DNA of 64,000 bases, from assembly GCA_026745465.1 (NCBI GenBank), contig JACYXH010000473.1, forward strand, positions 6,031,691-6,095,690, read 5' to 3'. The notes below the pieces were generated by a model, which ran no database searches, had not been told where the DNA came from, and saw only the letters and a list, made by a program, of their open reading frames with translations. The number at the start of each line of letters is the position of its first letter. The stretch's first letter is position 1. Shown here in pieces: positions 35,357 to 46,954 of this stretch. The DNA is from Lota lota. Lineage: Eukaryota; Chordata; Actinopteri; Gadiformes; Lotidae. Position numbers and translations under genes: made by a program.

Positions 35357-35817
35357 GACGGCATAGCCTACATGAAATAGAACCGCTTCCTTACATTCAC
35401 AAAACAGAACTGTTTCTTTTTGCCGTACTTCTGTAAGCCTTCAATAGCCGGGTGGTTGACAGCAATTACCAATGTGCCAGGGTGCATTTTTCCTTTTACC
35501 CATGATGCAGAAGACTTCCTAAAATAACGTTGTTATTCTCACTCTCTTGCTCTTCCTCCCTCTTACTCAGAACCAACTTTGTGCTTTTTACAAAGGAAAG
35601 AATCTGAAACGTTCTCACCTTTTTATTTGCTGCCATCACCCCATTCGTGTGAGACGAGGTGCTGGAGTCATTGTGGTTGGATAAAAGCTAATTAGGGGTT
35701 TTTCCGATTTTCCTTCACAGCCTGATGGAGAAGTGCTAGCATAGTAGAAGTAGTATTTTTTTAATTCTCAAGCACTTTGAATTCGAGAGACTTTTAGGAT
35801 ACCACAACATCTTGCTT

Positions 35818-36225
35818 ACAATTCCCTTTCGGGTCCGGGGTGTGGACTTAGGTTAAATTCCCTTATCATATCTGGCGTGTAGTCTTGGGTTCAACTCCGT
35901 TGTCAGGTCTGGTTTGTGGACATTGGGTTCAATTCCCTTGTGAGGTCTATTGTGTGGTCTTGGGTTCAGTGCCCTTATAAGGTCCAGTGTGGGGACTTGG
36001 GGTTCAATTCCCTCATCAGATCTGGCTTGTGGATCTTGAGTTCAATACCCTTGACTCGTCCCATGTGTGCGGGCCTGGTTTCAATTCCCATGTGAAGTCC
36101 ATTGTGCGGACATGGGGGTCAGTTGCTTAGGAGATCCATTGTGCGGAACAAGGGTTCAAATGACCTTGTCTGGTCTTGGTTTCAATTCCCTTGAGGAACT
36201 TTGTTTGGATTTGGGGCTGGATAAA
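35818..36225 (+). repeat. 37-bp minisatellite with B-box-like cores
   Basis: About eleven diverged units of 37-39 bp (one shorter), each containing a variant of GGGTTCAATTCCCTTGT followed by GGTCT and GTGTGG/TGTGGAC. The GGTTCAATTCC core matches the pol III B-box consensus GGTTCRANNCC. No A-box or tRNA fold is seen. Confidence 0.85.
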
Positions 36226-36229
36226 TTCC

Positions 36230-38148
36230 GGTGTGTGCGTGTGTGTTTGAGAGAAAAATATCCTGCAATTAATGTTTCTTCATAGTCAGTATTTAATGAA
36301 GGCATTCTAGAAAATAACCAGCCAGTAAAATAAACCAAAAAACTGTTTACTAAATTAATTTAGATTTTCCATTCTGCTTTTCTTTGTTCATCATGGTCAG
36401 TACACAAATTTTAAATACTAAAATGGGCAGTGTCTGTCTGTGAGCACTCTACGTTGTTATGGCAACAATGAGAGAAAGAAATTTAGAGAGCTCAAATTGT
36501 GGAGGGAAAATAAGTGATTTAGATTTTTTTCTTTTTGTAGAAATAAAATTCATGTTGTAGATAGACAAGCAAATAGTGAACTCCATTTTGTTTGAGGCCG
36601 CAACTTGTCAAATGTTTTAATGCATCTTCAAAACTGTGTTTGTGATGATAAATATTTATTTTAATTTTTATCTAACTTTATATTTACTTTTTTGCTGCTT
36701 CGATATTGCTCTGGACTTTCCACCACCCAAAAGTTTTGATTTGCTAGCTTTGAAACAGACCATATAAGCTTATCAACCGACACAAAGACCTTAATATCGT
36801 CACGGCAACACCACCTCCTCTTATTGACCTCCTCTGATTGCATGCATGTGTGACAGCCTTAAAGGGAATAAAGTAGGCCTAATTAGAAGTGTTTTTATAT
36901 ATCTAACCTCTCATCCTCCTACATAATTCATTATTCCTCTCCACCAACTGGTTAAAATAACACATTTCTTTAAATACATAATTTTGTAGTTGTCATAGAA
37001 GCCTTTGACGTAAAATCTACATTCTGCCTTTCACTTAGCTAGTTTGTTCGCTTTTGGTGAATACGTTTGAGCATGTGTGTTTTTTTATTCAACATTTAAC
37101 CCAATCATTTATAATTATAATAATTTCATTTAATTACAAAACGACAAACAGGCGGGATGGACAGCCAAAATCAATGATGACATGAATAATAAAATAATAT
37201 TTATTCAAAACATAAAACGACAAAGAAGAAACAAAGTACTGCTACTATTATTATTATATTATCAATGATAATAATAATAATATTTCTAGTTTTTTGAATA
37301 CTACAAAACTATACTTTTTTCTGATTCAGTGCAATATGGTCATCCTATTACAAATTGCTATTTAGTTATATATTAAAATAATTGTATAAATATGTACTCA
37401 ACTCATCATATAAGTCAACCATGAACATCGTGTGACCACAACCACCAAGATAAACACAGCCATGCAGCGATGGCAAAAGCATTCACATACGCATTAATAC
37501 CTGATTATTTTAATTAGTTGTGACCGATCAAGGTTTACACGAGCAAGGCAGCTATCTTCTGTTTAGAGCACATATTACTCATGCCATCAAGTATGCAAAT
37601 ATATTTTGATTATGCAAATTGGGGTTTACTTTCATACAGGAATCAATATTTTAACGTGTGTCAAGATGTAAGATGTTTTTGAGTTATAAAACCTGTAAGC
37701 CGTTTAATCGAATCAACACATATTTCAATCAATCCCCGTCGTACAGTTAGTCAGGTGTGTTAACTATGTGTCCTCCATTATACTGTACGCAAGATAAATT
37801 AACCCTTTATGGTGAGGAAGGGAAATTCAGGTGTTACCGCAGCAAAGAAACCGCGCAAACAAGAGCAGCTGTAATACAAATTAAAAAGTAGAAGTATGTG
37901 TGTGTGTGGGGGGTGCTATTGCATTTATTAATTAGTTTTACCATTGATTTGGGTCATGCAGTATCCATATGCTGTTCTGAAGCACACTTCAGTTATTTCA
38001 TTGGAACATATGGAAGCTCATTGCATGCCCATCATTCTACCAGATGGCAATAAGGCGACCTCTATCTGACCTCACATCACCACTGAGTCCAATAACTCAC
38101 CTTCCCTCCAGGACTCACATCCTGCACTACTAAGCCTACCGTCTTTTA
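36230..38148. other. AT-rich DNA, no feature recognised
   Basis: About 1.9 kb of AT-rich, non-repetitive DNA. TTATTATTATATTATCAATGA-type text near 37250 is low complexity. No exon or RNA gene is supported. Confidence 0.45.
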
Positions 38149-38149
38149 G

Positions 38150-38325
38150 TCAGTTAGCAGCAATTTTATCCAAAGCTGCCTACAGGGGGCTAACATTTTA
38201 GATACATGATGTTAATGAGCAGGTAATGGTAGCTTGCTCAGGGATGCCTAAAGTTAGGCTGCAGACTTTGGAGTACCTTTTGGAGTCAAACACCCTAACC
38301 ACTACACTATTCTGCCACCTTTAGG
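38150..38325 (-). mobile_element. tRNA-derived SINE, best full-length copy
   Basis: Plus-strand order: TTTTATCCAAAGCTGCCTAC (tail), ATGTTAATGAGCAGGTAATG, TAGCTTGCTCAGGGATGCCT (body), then AACACCCTAACCACTACACT and ATTCTGCC (head). Read on the minus strand: GGCAGAATAGTGTAGTGG, TTAGGGTGTTTGACTCC and on through the body to GGATAAAA. The B box is deleted in part. This copy anchors the family description used for the other copies. Confidence 0.7.
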
Positions 38326-38476
38326 ACAAAGGGTTCCATCAGGAGGATAAAAAAATAATAAAAAACTGTTATGTGTGATCGATGAAGGTAAAATAACTCA
38401 AAATGGATATTTTGTCTTCATATTGGAACATAATTCAAATAATGAGGACATTGATTCAATCCTCAGTGAGAGTACA

Positions 38477-39205
<729 letters not shown>

Positions 39206-39209
39206 CAAA

Positions 39210-39317
39210 ACCGCACACACACACACACACAAAGAAGTACCAAACCTGTTTCAAGGGGTTTACAAACCAGCCATCAGTCACATAGTCTTAATCCATTATT
39301 ATCTGTTCTGCGGGTGG

Positions 39318-39354
<37 letters not shown>
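39210..39354 (+). repeat. CA then GT microsatellites
   Basis: CA run at 39212-39231 and GT run at 39321-39354 in opposite orientations 90 bp apart. Confidence 0.93.
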
Positions 39355-39357
<3 letters not shown>

Positions 39358-39470
39358 CTGTTGTTGCTGATTAAGGATAAGGTGGGCAGTGTATATGATG
39401 AATAGAAAAGAGATGTAGGTTTATATGGAGAGCAAACATTTCCATGTTCCATTCATACTCTCTCTGCACA

Positions 39471-39631
39471 GGCGGTGGAGTGGTGTGGGTGCTTATGGAG
39501 CTCATCTCTGTCAGGCGATGAAGGTCATTAGTGTTATGGGAGCGGCTGATACTGATGGTATGCTAATTAAATTGAATGGAGTGGCACGTCTGCCATTTTG
39601 GATCAGCGGCGGCATTAGCATTGTCCAGGTG
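39471..39631 (+). other. Splice-flanked open block or conserved element
   Basis: A 161-bp non-repetitive block bounded by an acceptor-like CATACTCTCTCTGCACAG and a donor-like GTCCAG/GTGTGA. One frame is open throughout (RWSGVGAYGAH ... PFWISGGISIVQ). It also contains TGCTAATTAAATTGAATGG, a homeodomain-type core, and has the even composition typical of vertebrate conserved non-coding elements. I cannot tell exon from regulatory element, and do not recognise the peptide. Confidence 0.25.
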
Positions 39632-39639
39632 TGACCGTG

Positions 39640-39935
39640 GCAACTCAACCCCTCACTCCCCCTCCTCCCTTCCAGAGTGTGAGCTACAACCGATTTGTAA
39701 GCGTATGGTAAACTTATGTTAATTCATGGCGAGATTACTCTTATTTTTGTCCTGGCTTTTCTTCCTTGTCTTTTCTCTTTTCAAGACGCACTCCCCGCAT
39801 GGATTCTGTGTCTGTGCTCCAGAGGCCTGTTATTGGTTCCAAAAAAGGACCAATAGGAACAATAGAACTGAAGAGATGTGCCGTGTTAATTAGATGGCTT
39901 AACTGGCTAATTACTGCATGATGGAGTGTCATGAA
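39640..39935. other. Unique DNA, no feature recognised
   Basis: No gene or repeat recognised. Confidence 0.4.
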
Positions 39936-39943
39936 GCCCCAGA

Positions 39944-40190
39944 GACACACACACACGCGCACGGCACGCACACACATACTCACCTACGCACACAGAGCTT
40001 AAGGACACACATTCACACAGAGAAACAGCTGTTGATATTCCCTTGGAAATTGAACGAGGCCAGATATCTGTCTTAAAGACAAGCCCACGCAAAGCACACA
40101 CACATGCACACATTCATGCACACACACACACCAGCATCGCACGCACACGGACACACGCGTGTACGCATGCACACATACACACACACACAC
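39944..40190 (+). repeat. Degenerate CA-rich repeat
   Basis: Two CA-rich patches (39944-40020 and 40098-40190) with ACGCACACG and TTCATGCACA interruptions. Confidence 0.8.
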
Positions 40191-40281
40191 ACATCTCATT
40201 TAAACTGTTGATGAACATTCATTTTGACATAACATTGCTGAGTCGGTGTGTTTTATGTGTGTGTTTGACCACGAGTGCACG

Positions 40282-40282
<1 letters not shown>

Positions 40283-40318
<36 letters not shown>
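40283..40318 (+). repeat. (GT)18 microsatellite
   Basis: Uninterrupted GT run. Confidence 0.95.
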
Positions 40319-40319
<1 letters not shown>

Positions 40320-40458
40320 TTTGTGGTGCCTGCAGGTTGAAATGTGTTTTCTCTGAGGATCACAGCCCATAGCTCTATTTCAAATCTCCCCTAAATAAAC
40401 TCTTACTACTTTACCACTACAAGAAACTCTGACAAATCTCTGACACACCTCCACTCGT

Positions 40459-40640
40459 GCAGTGGAGTGGTCCGGATATTTGAAGCTCAGCCAGAACATA
40501 CTGGGTTGGGCCCACATGTCCCCTGTCTACATGTAGCCATCCTAGAGCAAGCTGCCCCCACCCTGGTCTGATCCTTAATGACATATCTCTCAATACGCCG
40601 CAAGCTGCCTTGGATGAAAGTGTCTGCTAAATGACATCAT
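40459..40640 (+). mobile_element. tRNA-derived SINE
   Basis: Sense-orientation copy: AGTGGAGTGGTCCGG (head), ACTGGGTTGGGCCC (worn B box), CTACATGTAGCCATCCTAG and TAGAGCAAGCTGCCCCC (body), CTTAATGACAT, and the tail CTTGGATGAAAGTGTCTGC then TAAATGACATC. The tail is the common teleost GGATAAAAGCGTCTGCTAAATGAC type. Confidence 0.65.
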
Positions 40641-40894
40641 AAAGTCCAACCCAAAACATGTTAAAACGTAAACATTATATTGCAAGTAAAATAATAACAA
40701 CAACACAAGGCACAGTGTTATTATGGTACTGCTTGCCATAGTATCTGTAAGCAGAGGCTAAATCCTTTGGATACATGTCTACAGGCATAATTGGACCAAT
40801 TAGGTGGAATCAATTAGGACGATAATGTAATTTGGCATGCCCTCGACGACAGTGCAGGCAAATTGGTAGATGAACAGAACAAGAGTCTGCCAAT

Positions 40895-41040
40895 TTTCCT
40901 GTGGTTATAAGTGGGTGAGTATTTGTGGTGTTCGACTCCCAGCCAAATGATCCTGGGCTTGGGCCCCATGTCTTTAGTCTACTTGTAGCATACTTGAACA
41001 AGATGCCCTAACCACCTACCTCCTTAATGTTGCTGTATAT
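40895..41040 (+). mobile_element. tRNA-derived SINE, second tandem-spaced copy
   Basis: Head text TTGTGGTGTTCGACTCCCAG, B-box region CCTGGGCTTGGGCCCCATG, body TCTACTTGTAGCATACTTGA and ACAAGATGCCCTAACCACCT. Same orientation as the copy 430 bp upstream. The tail is lost. Confidence 0.6.
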
Positions 41041-41189
41041 AAGAAATAAGAGCTATTATTTGAGTGTAATTGTTAGAAATCTGTCAGCTATTCCTCTGTG
41101 AGAATATCGGTTCTGGTTGACTGCACCCCTGCCTCTATATGAGACTATTAAGATTTTAGACTAATTTCTGAGCCTTTACAGGCCAAGCA

Positions 41190-41340
41190 TGTATGACACC
41201 CCCTAACCCTAGCCCCCCAAAGGGCAAGAAAATGTTGATTATCAAGGAAGAAACCTCAAGAAGGAACACAGAGTTGGGGATCCCTCCTTCCAGGGAGGGT
41301 GTAGCGTAGTCCACGTCATGTCCCACGTTACCGCAGGGGT
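41190..41340 (+). repeat. Possible interspersed repeat
   Basis: AAGGAAGAAACCTCAAGAAGG and GGGATCCCTCCTTCCAGGGA (each shown only in part of its context) look like fragments seen repeatedly in teleost genomes, from memory of such text only. No second copy exists in the window, so this is weak. Confidence 0.2.
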
Positions 41341-41344
41341 CGTA

Positions 41345-42870
41345 AGACCTCCTGCTGTGTCAGAGGGATGGCCAGGGGACTCCAAACCAAACAATCGTGC
41401 TAAATAGACGTTTATTTACATCTGCAAGAGAGATGGAGCCACCGGTATGCTAGGTCCCCACACGCTAGGTGCTGACTAGCGTCAAATCTTTATAATTACG
41501 CCTGACATGCATGACCCAAAATTGCCACCAGCCAATGATTGATAGATTTGAACATTTGTCAGGTAAAAAGGTTCAGGGTTACGTATAAAAACAATAGCTT
41601 GGCCGGTAGTTTTTACAACTCTAGAAGTCAAAATTATAAAAGTACATTTTGGTCCCTGCTGTCACGGATGGACAAACGCTGCTCTCTATCCTTGGTCTCC
41701 AGGGAACTCACCAGGACCCTGGATAAATGTGCATATTTTCCCTCCATTTTGACTTAGGTCCACAATAACCTGGTGCTTTCCACCCCTGGAAATGGAGCAT
41801 ATATAAAATGGCCTTCAAAGTGGTTGAATATGAAAAGCCTTTGTATGTCATAGTGTGGAAAACATTAGCATCCATGGAAACAATGTATAAATGTAGTGTG
41901 GTCCAGACATTGACTGCCAGCTAGTCAAGTTGTTAACAGAGAATGTATGCTTCCTTTACATTTCAGTGTGAATGGAGCCATTTTGCTATTGAAAATGTCG
42001 TAAAACGTTTGACATAAAAATTTATTTTTGACTTTCACTTAGAAACACATTCAATGTGCGCTCTATTCTGCTAGCATTTGGGGCATTAAGGCTTAGTGTA
42101 GGCAATTTGGAGAAACCATCCAGAGTAAGCCAGCTTTTCAAAGTATTCAACTGAAAAATGTCACCCCTCCCGTCAGGCCTCCCTCCAAAGCCACTGCCCC
42201 AAAACACATGACGCTAGCTATAGCAATAGGTCTGCCTAGCCTTATGGAAGACAGCGGTCATGCGCAATGTATGCACGGGCAGAGTGAGTGCAGATAGCCC
42301 TGTAGGTACTTAGACAGACAGGTAGGCAATTATTAATTAACAGGACGGGCTTATTACAGCCACAGAGTCCAGATTTAGTTTTTCTTGTGTCAGGGCATTT
42401 TATTTATTGATTGCTGTCTAGATGTTAAGAGAATTTCAACAAATATGACAAAAACTGCTTGTATGTAACCTGTGATAGCAACATTGGCTAGGCCTTACAG
42501 TTCACTTGGTTGAGTGCTGGTGGGTTGGTGGGTTATAACATAACTTTAATTATTAAATCCACTGAATATGAACAATGGTTGGTGCCTGATTTCCATTGCA
42601 CTAGTAGTGTCATGCTATTCTGTGTTATTCTGGTTATTATTACCCATGTTGTGCAAAAAGTTGCATAATTCAATCTGTGAAAATATGAATAAATTAAAAT
42701 GAAATGAGCTGTTAATTAACACAGCCGTATGGGTGAGCCATACATTCCACAGGAAGTTAATTGCCCACACTTCCTGTCATTCTCTCTGTATTGGAGGTGC
42801 ATTAAGTAGACATGGGAGACTGCATATCCTTGCGATAAATGTCAAAGATTGACCACTTAGGACCCAGAGT
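41345..42870. other. Unique DNA, no feature recognised
   Basis: About 1.5 kb of AT-leaning DNA with open frames of 60-72 codons and no motif. Confidence 0.45.
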
Positions 42871-42872
42871 CC

Positions 42873-42873
<1 letters not shown>

Positions 42874-42945
<72 letters not shown>
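42874..42945 (+). repeat. (CT)36 microsatellite
   Basis: Uninterrupted polypyrimidine run. Pyrimidine-rich DNA continues to 43370 with short CTCTCT runs. Confidence 0.97.
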
Positions 42946-42950
<5 letters not shown>

Positions 42951-43369
42951 CCTCATTAGAAGTCGTCCACCTTCCTTCCCTTCCTCCTCCCCTCTCCCAT
43001 CCCCACACACCCCCAACACACACTGCCCATCACAAGCCTCCTCATTGGAGAGTCAGATTGGGCTTTGAAAGGCAGAAGGTCACAGAAATGACTCTCTCTC
43101 TCTCTCTATCCGTCTCCTTTGCCCTCTCCCTGTGAGTCGATCTTGCACGCCCACTCACTCCTATTCTCCTCAGCGCTTCCTTCTTTCCATGAGGGCACAT
43201 ATATTATTTAAAGTTTTCCCCCACACCTCTCTCTTTGTATCTCTGTCTGTGTTTCTCCCTCTCTCTTGCTCTCTCTCTCTCGCTCTCCGCCTTCCCCTCC
43301 ATCTGTCTCTCTTCCCACCGTCTCTTTCTGCAAATCCACCTCCCTCACTCTCTCTTCCACTTGAACTCC

Positions 43370-43372
<3 letters not shown>

Positions 43373-43426
<54 letters not shown>

Positions 43427-43465
43427 CATACATACATACATACATACATACATACATACATACAT
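43373..43465 (+). repeat. (TC)n(TA)n(CATA)n compound microsatellite
   Basis: About 17 TC units, then about 9 TA units, then about 9 ACATACAT-type tetranucleotide units, in direct contact. Confidence 0.97.
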
Positions 43466-43867
43466 TATTGTCTTTTGACAAGCTCATGGGGACCATGGGA
43501 AACAAGAGGTGAAGGGAATGAGTTTGTGACCCAAAACCGAATTGAGTGGGTTGTTCCACTCCTTGAGCACTGCACGGAAAACAACGGAAGCTTCGCTGTG
43601 TGTCAGTGGATCCAAGCAAGACGCGTAACCGCGTCTGCTTCATTGTAAAACAACGCACTGCTGCCGTCGCAGAAACACACCAGTAGGTGTGGAGGAGAAG
43701 GACACTGCACTGGTTTTTACAAGGTAGCATCACATGGCCTCAACTAGCAAATCTAGATTTAGCTTTTTCGGGATTCTCTTGAAACAGGCGTCAGAAAACT
43801 GGCTATTTTGGATGTTTTGTGTTTGTGGCCTTATTCAAATCCAAAGCATAGCCACATCATATTTATT

Positions 43868-44073
43868 GGTAGCACTATACCATAAACAGTTCACTAATGA
43901 TCTAGTAATCATTGACTAAAGGTGTTCATGTTAACTATGGTATTATTTATACATTATTTAATATGGTTAGGGTTAACCCTAACCCCTATGCTCATGCTAT
44001 ATAAGAACTTATTACTGCATTAACTAATGGTAATTAATCGTTTATGAATGAACCCTTATTGTAAAGTGTTACC
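43868..44073. mobile_element. 206-bp MITE with perfect 8-bp duplication
   Basis: Left end GGTAGCACTATACCATAAAC and right end, read on the minus strand, GGTAACACTTTACAATAAGG form imperfect inverted repeats. The flanks TATTTATT (43860-43867) and TATTTATT (44074-44081) are identical 8-bp target-site duplications. The centre holds GGTTAGGGTTAACCCTAACC (43965-43984), a palindrome of two telomere-type hexamers head to head. There is no coding capacity. An 8-bp duplication fits hAT-type or similar transposition. A related left-end fragment is at 46025. Confidence 0.85.
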
Positions 44074-44081
44074 TATTTATT

Positions 44082-44489
44082 TGCATATTTGCTTATTTAT
44101 TTTTTTGTACCCCTAAATCCAAGCAAAGGAAGTCTGTCCTTTCTGGGTTCCAAAGAAAGTATTTTTATTTGACGACGATACTATTGTTAACTAGCTAGAA
44201 CGCCCAGTGAATTCTGAGACGCAAGACGACGGCTTAACAACTCCTCCACTCTCCACTCTCTGCTCATTTCTATTTCTATCTTCGGGGGACCTACTCTCCG
44301 AGGACTTCGGGTTTGTTTGTTCCTCGGCTCTCCGTGGTGATTGGTCAATGCGATGCGTACATGCAGAATGTGCGTCCTGAAATGTCTTCCGCTATGCGCT
44401 CTGGCCCTCCCTGGAAGCCCTCTTGAGGAGCCCCGTCTATAGTTTTCAAGGTGAACGAGGAGCTGAGCGTATCCGACAAGCACATTAGC
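44082..44489. other. Unique DNA, no feature recognised
   Basis: Contains a 98-codon minus-strand open frame (44187-44483) rich in Arg and Ser, with no family motif; probably chance. Confidence 0.4.
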
Positions 44490-44793
44490 CAGTGGTTCCC
44501 AACCTCTTTTGGCCCGTGACCCCGTTTCTAGCTCTGAAAATGTTTGCTACCTTAACTTTAACTATCCATGTCCCAGTCAACTTCATTGCATGGCTCTTCT
44601 AGACACTAAGTAATTAGTTTAATCGCGGCTATGAATCCTTAGGCAGTCACTTCGTATATACAGGATGTCTCTGAGCCCTTTAAAGAAATACAAATTGTTT
44701 GCTAATAAGGATCATCAAATATCTATAGCTTATGTCAGCAATCTCCTGTGACCCCAAATGCATATCAGGGGACCACAAGGTTGGGAACCATTG
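44490..44793. mobile_element. hAT-like MITE, 304 bp
   Basis: Starts CAGTGGTTCCCAACCTCTTT; the other end on the minus strand starts CAATGGTTCCCAACCTTG. Flanking octamers ACATTAGC and CCATAGGC agree at five of eight positions. GACCCCGTTTCTAG on the left and TGTGACCCCAAATG on the right are the subterminal GTGACCCC-type motifs of this MITE class. No transposase. Confidence 0.7.
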
Positions 44794-44799
44794 CCATAG

Positions 44800-45645
44800 G
44801 CGATTTCAAATTGCTCTGAAATTTAATGATTCTGTTTTAATTTGTGTTGCCCTGAGTTTCCCCAAACATCTACTCCCACCATCCCCCAACGGCCCACCAA
44901 CCACCATTTTGTTAGTCTGGAGTAGTCACTGGTTTTGCCTTCTGTTTTATTCTTGTGTGGGATTTTTTCTGTTGTTGACCTGTCATTGGTTTAATTGGAT
45001 CTGAACTACTTGATAACAATAGTGGGCGTTCCTCTTGTTGGCGAATGAATGAATTCTGCTCTATATTTCTCTCAGGAGCAACTTAATCAAGCATGTGTCA
45101 ATCAACTCTCTTTCTCTATCTCCCCCGCCTCCCCTCTCCCTCATCCTCTCACTCTGTGTTCACAGTTGTGAAACCGAGGCTATGACCTTGGCGTAACCAA
45201 GGAGATTAGTTGTCACACACTTGTCAGCTCCTCCATTCCTGTACACACACTCTGTTTGGTCCTTGGGTGGGTTTTGTCTGTTTGTGTGTGTGTGTGTGTG
45301 TGTTAGTTTGGTGTTTGGTACGAGGTGATGATGATGATGAAGACAATGACTGTGATAATCCTTCATGAGGAAGGTCATCAAAGCACCAGATATGGCAACA
45401 ACTCTCAACGCTGTCAATTAATCCGTACGGTTGTCTGAATGGAGTTCAATCAGAATCACAAAGGTGCCATATGTTAAAATACAAGCAATAATTAAAATTG
45501 ACATTGAGAGTTATTTTTTATGGATGGCTAGATAACTCCGCACACTAGGGTTGGCTAACCATACATATTCTATGAAAATATAAACTATATAAATAAAACA
45601 GTATAGTATAACCATGTTCAAATTATTTGTAAAAAACATGAAGCC
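44800..45645. other. Unique DNA with a short GT run
   Basis: A GT run at 45283-45302 and GATGATGATGAT near 45328 are the only structured parts. No gene recognised. Confidence 0.45.
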
Positions 45646-45647
45646 TC

Positions 45648-45870
45648 TTAACTCCGGCAAAAAAAAAGACTTTTCCAGAGTGGTCGTTTTCTATTGGCTG
45701 CGCACTCTAACTTGAGTGAATGGGACATGGATTTGGAGAACATTCAATAACGCCCTTTAACACTTGCTCCTCCCAATGAATGGATCCCAATATGTCCGTT
45801 TTTTCTACGCATCTAAACTTTACGACACGATTGGTCAGATCGCATTTTCGACCTCGAAGGCGGAACTTAA
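45648..45870 (-). repeat. Unclassified dispersed repeat, copy B
   Basis: Inverted relative of 15030-15280. Read on the minus strand the shared order is AAAAAACGGACAT, GGGAGGAGCAAGTGTTAAAG, CATTCACTCAAGTTAGAGTG, CGCAGCCAATAGAAAACGAC, CACTCTGGAAAAG and GCCGGAGTTA. Copy A matches these blocks with similar spacing. Confidence 0.5.
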
Positions 45871-46024
45871 GTAATCAATGCACGTTTCCCGTCCATGTTT
45901 GTAGTCCTTTTTCATGGAACGTAAAGGACACTCAAGGTGTGCCACCATGTTTATGCATTCACATCCTTTGTTCGGTAGACTTGGTCCGATTCAGCGGTGA
46001 AGTTGATACTTTGTTGCATTTTCA

Positions 46025-46070
46025 GGTAACACTTTACAATAAAGGTACATTAATTACCATTTGTTAGGAA
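46025..46070 (+). mobile_element. MITE left-end fragment
   Basis: GGTAACACTTTACAATAAAG followed by GTACATTAATTACC matches the inverted-repeat end of the 206-bp MITE at 43868-44073 in better-preserved form. The rest of the element is not recognised beyond about 46070. Confidence 0.5.
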
Positions 46071-46167
46071 AATCTAAACATTGTAAACAATGGCCTCGCG
46101 GTTGTGTAGGTTTGCTCAGGTATGCGACAGAAAATCCATGGGAAACTCACAACGCTTCCTTGCTGCG

Positions 46168-46312
46168 GACAATAATGCAAAATGCACACCTAAAGCATTC
46201 GGTTTGGTCTGCACATCACCCAAAACAAATCGTACTTTCGGGGGGAAACGCTCGAGGGTACGTACCAAAAAAACTAAACTGACCAAAAAGCTCTAGTATG
46301 AAAGCACCTTTA
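46168..46312 (-). repeat. Possible DNA-transposon end
   Basis: Read on the minus strand it starts AGGTGCTTTCATACTAGAGC, resembling the 'gtgctttcacactagagc' start of teleost non-autonomous elements. No matching far end was found. Confidence 0.25.
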
Positions 46313-46670
46313 GTCAACTGCTCCTATCCATAGAGGGATTCCTATTCATCCGGTATGTTAACCTTCGTTCACCCAGGGTCTCCCGCTCTGAGCAGCACCA
46401 TCTCTTATTTACAACAGAGTCCTGACACTAGCTATAGCATTGTGAAACATAAATCATGTTTTCACTGTTGGTTGGTTTCTTTAGTCTGTTACACTGTGGT
46501 GTTTCGGTGGCAGGACAGGCCTATATATAATTGGTGTTTCTGGAACAGAGGGTGGAGCCTCCCACAGATACAGGTCATATGATGACACAAGATGGATGTG
46601 GTTCCTCCACTTCCTCCCACGTCCTCCTCTGCCAATCGCTGGCTTTCGTTCCGAAGGCGAACAAGTTTCT
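46313..46670. other. Unique DNA, no feature recognised
   Basis: No gene or repeat recognised. Confidence 0.4.
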
Positions 46671-46671
46671 G

Positions 46672-46693
46672 CCCCCCCCCCCCCCCCCCCCCC
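46672..46693 (+). repeat. C22 homopolymer
   Basis: Twenty-two consecutive C. Confidence 0.95.
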
Positions 46694-46954
46694 GTTGTGT
46701 GTTAGGTCACAACATGTTTACACTATTTACTCGCTTTCTGTCACCCGTCCACTTGTTTCTCTACCATTCATCCTCTTTCTCCGGTGAATGTCGACCTCCT
46801 GTCCTCTAATGAGGCTAGTTTGTTTTAAACAATAATCTTAACAGCCACTGGGACCTATCTGCTTGTCTCCATGCAGACAGATTGTGGCCTGAATCACGCT
46901 CTGTTTACAAAGGGCTATGTACAACAGAGGCACAACCTCATATTTCTGACTGTG

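Larger units (their letters stand above)
32359..35383 (-). mobile_element. Shortened DIRS-like retrotransposon
   Basis: About 3.0 kb with the hallmark structure of DIRS retrotransposons, which integrate by tyrosine recombinase and so leave no target duplication. There are inverted terminal repeats (32404-32534 and 35231-35356). An internal complementary region (32587-32679) reproduces both outer ends joined back to back. The element is in minus orientation: RT remnants near 34.5-35.07 kb, RNase H near 34.03-34.26 kb, tyrosine recombinase at 32.98-33.83 kb. Family members are usually about 5-6 kb; here the first ORF and much of the RT are gone. The region is more GC-rich than its AT-rich surroundings. 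All frames are broken. Confidence 0.85.

Noticed and set aside
35818..36225. Cluster of tRNA genes
   Set aside because: Only the B-box-like core recurs, at 37-bp spacing. There is no A box, anticodon stem or acceptor stem pairing.
43965..43984. Interstitial telomere repeat
   Set aside because: Only two hexamers, head to head, inside a MITE with its own target duplication; not a telomeric array.
44187..44483. 98-codon minus-strand open frame
   Set aside because: No motif, splice context or polyadenylation signal; Arg/Ser-rich from local composition.
46181..46296. Small basic open frame ending in KKTKLTKKL as a peptide gene
   Set aside because: It lies in a probable DNA-transposon end and has no start or splice context.
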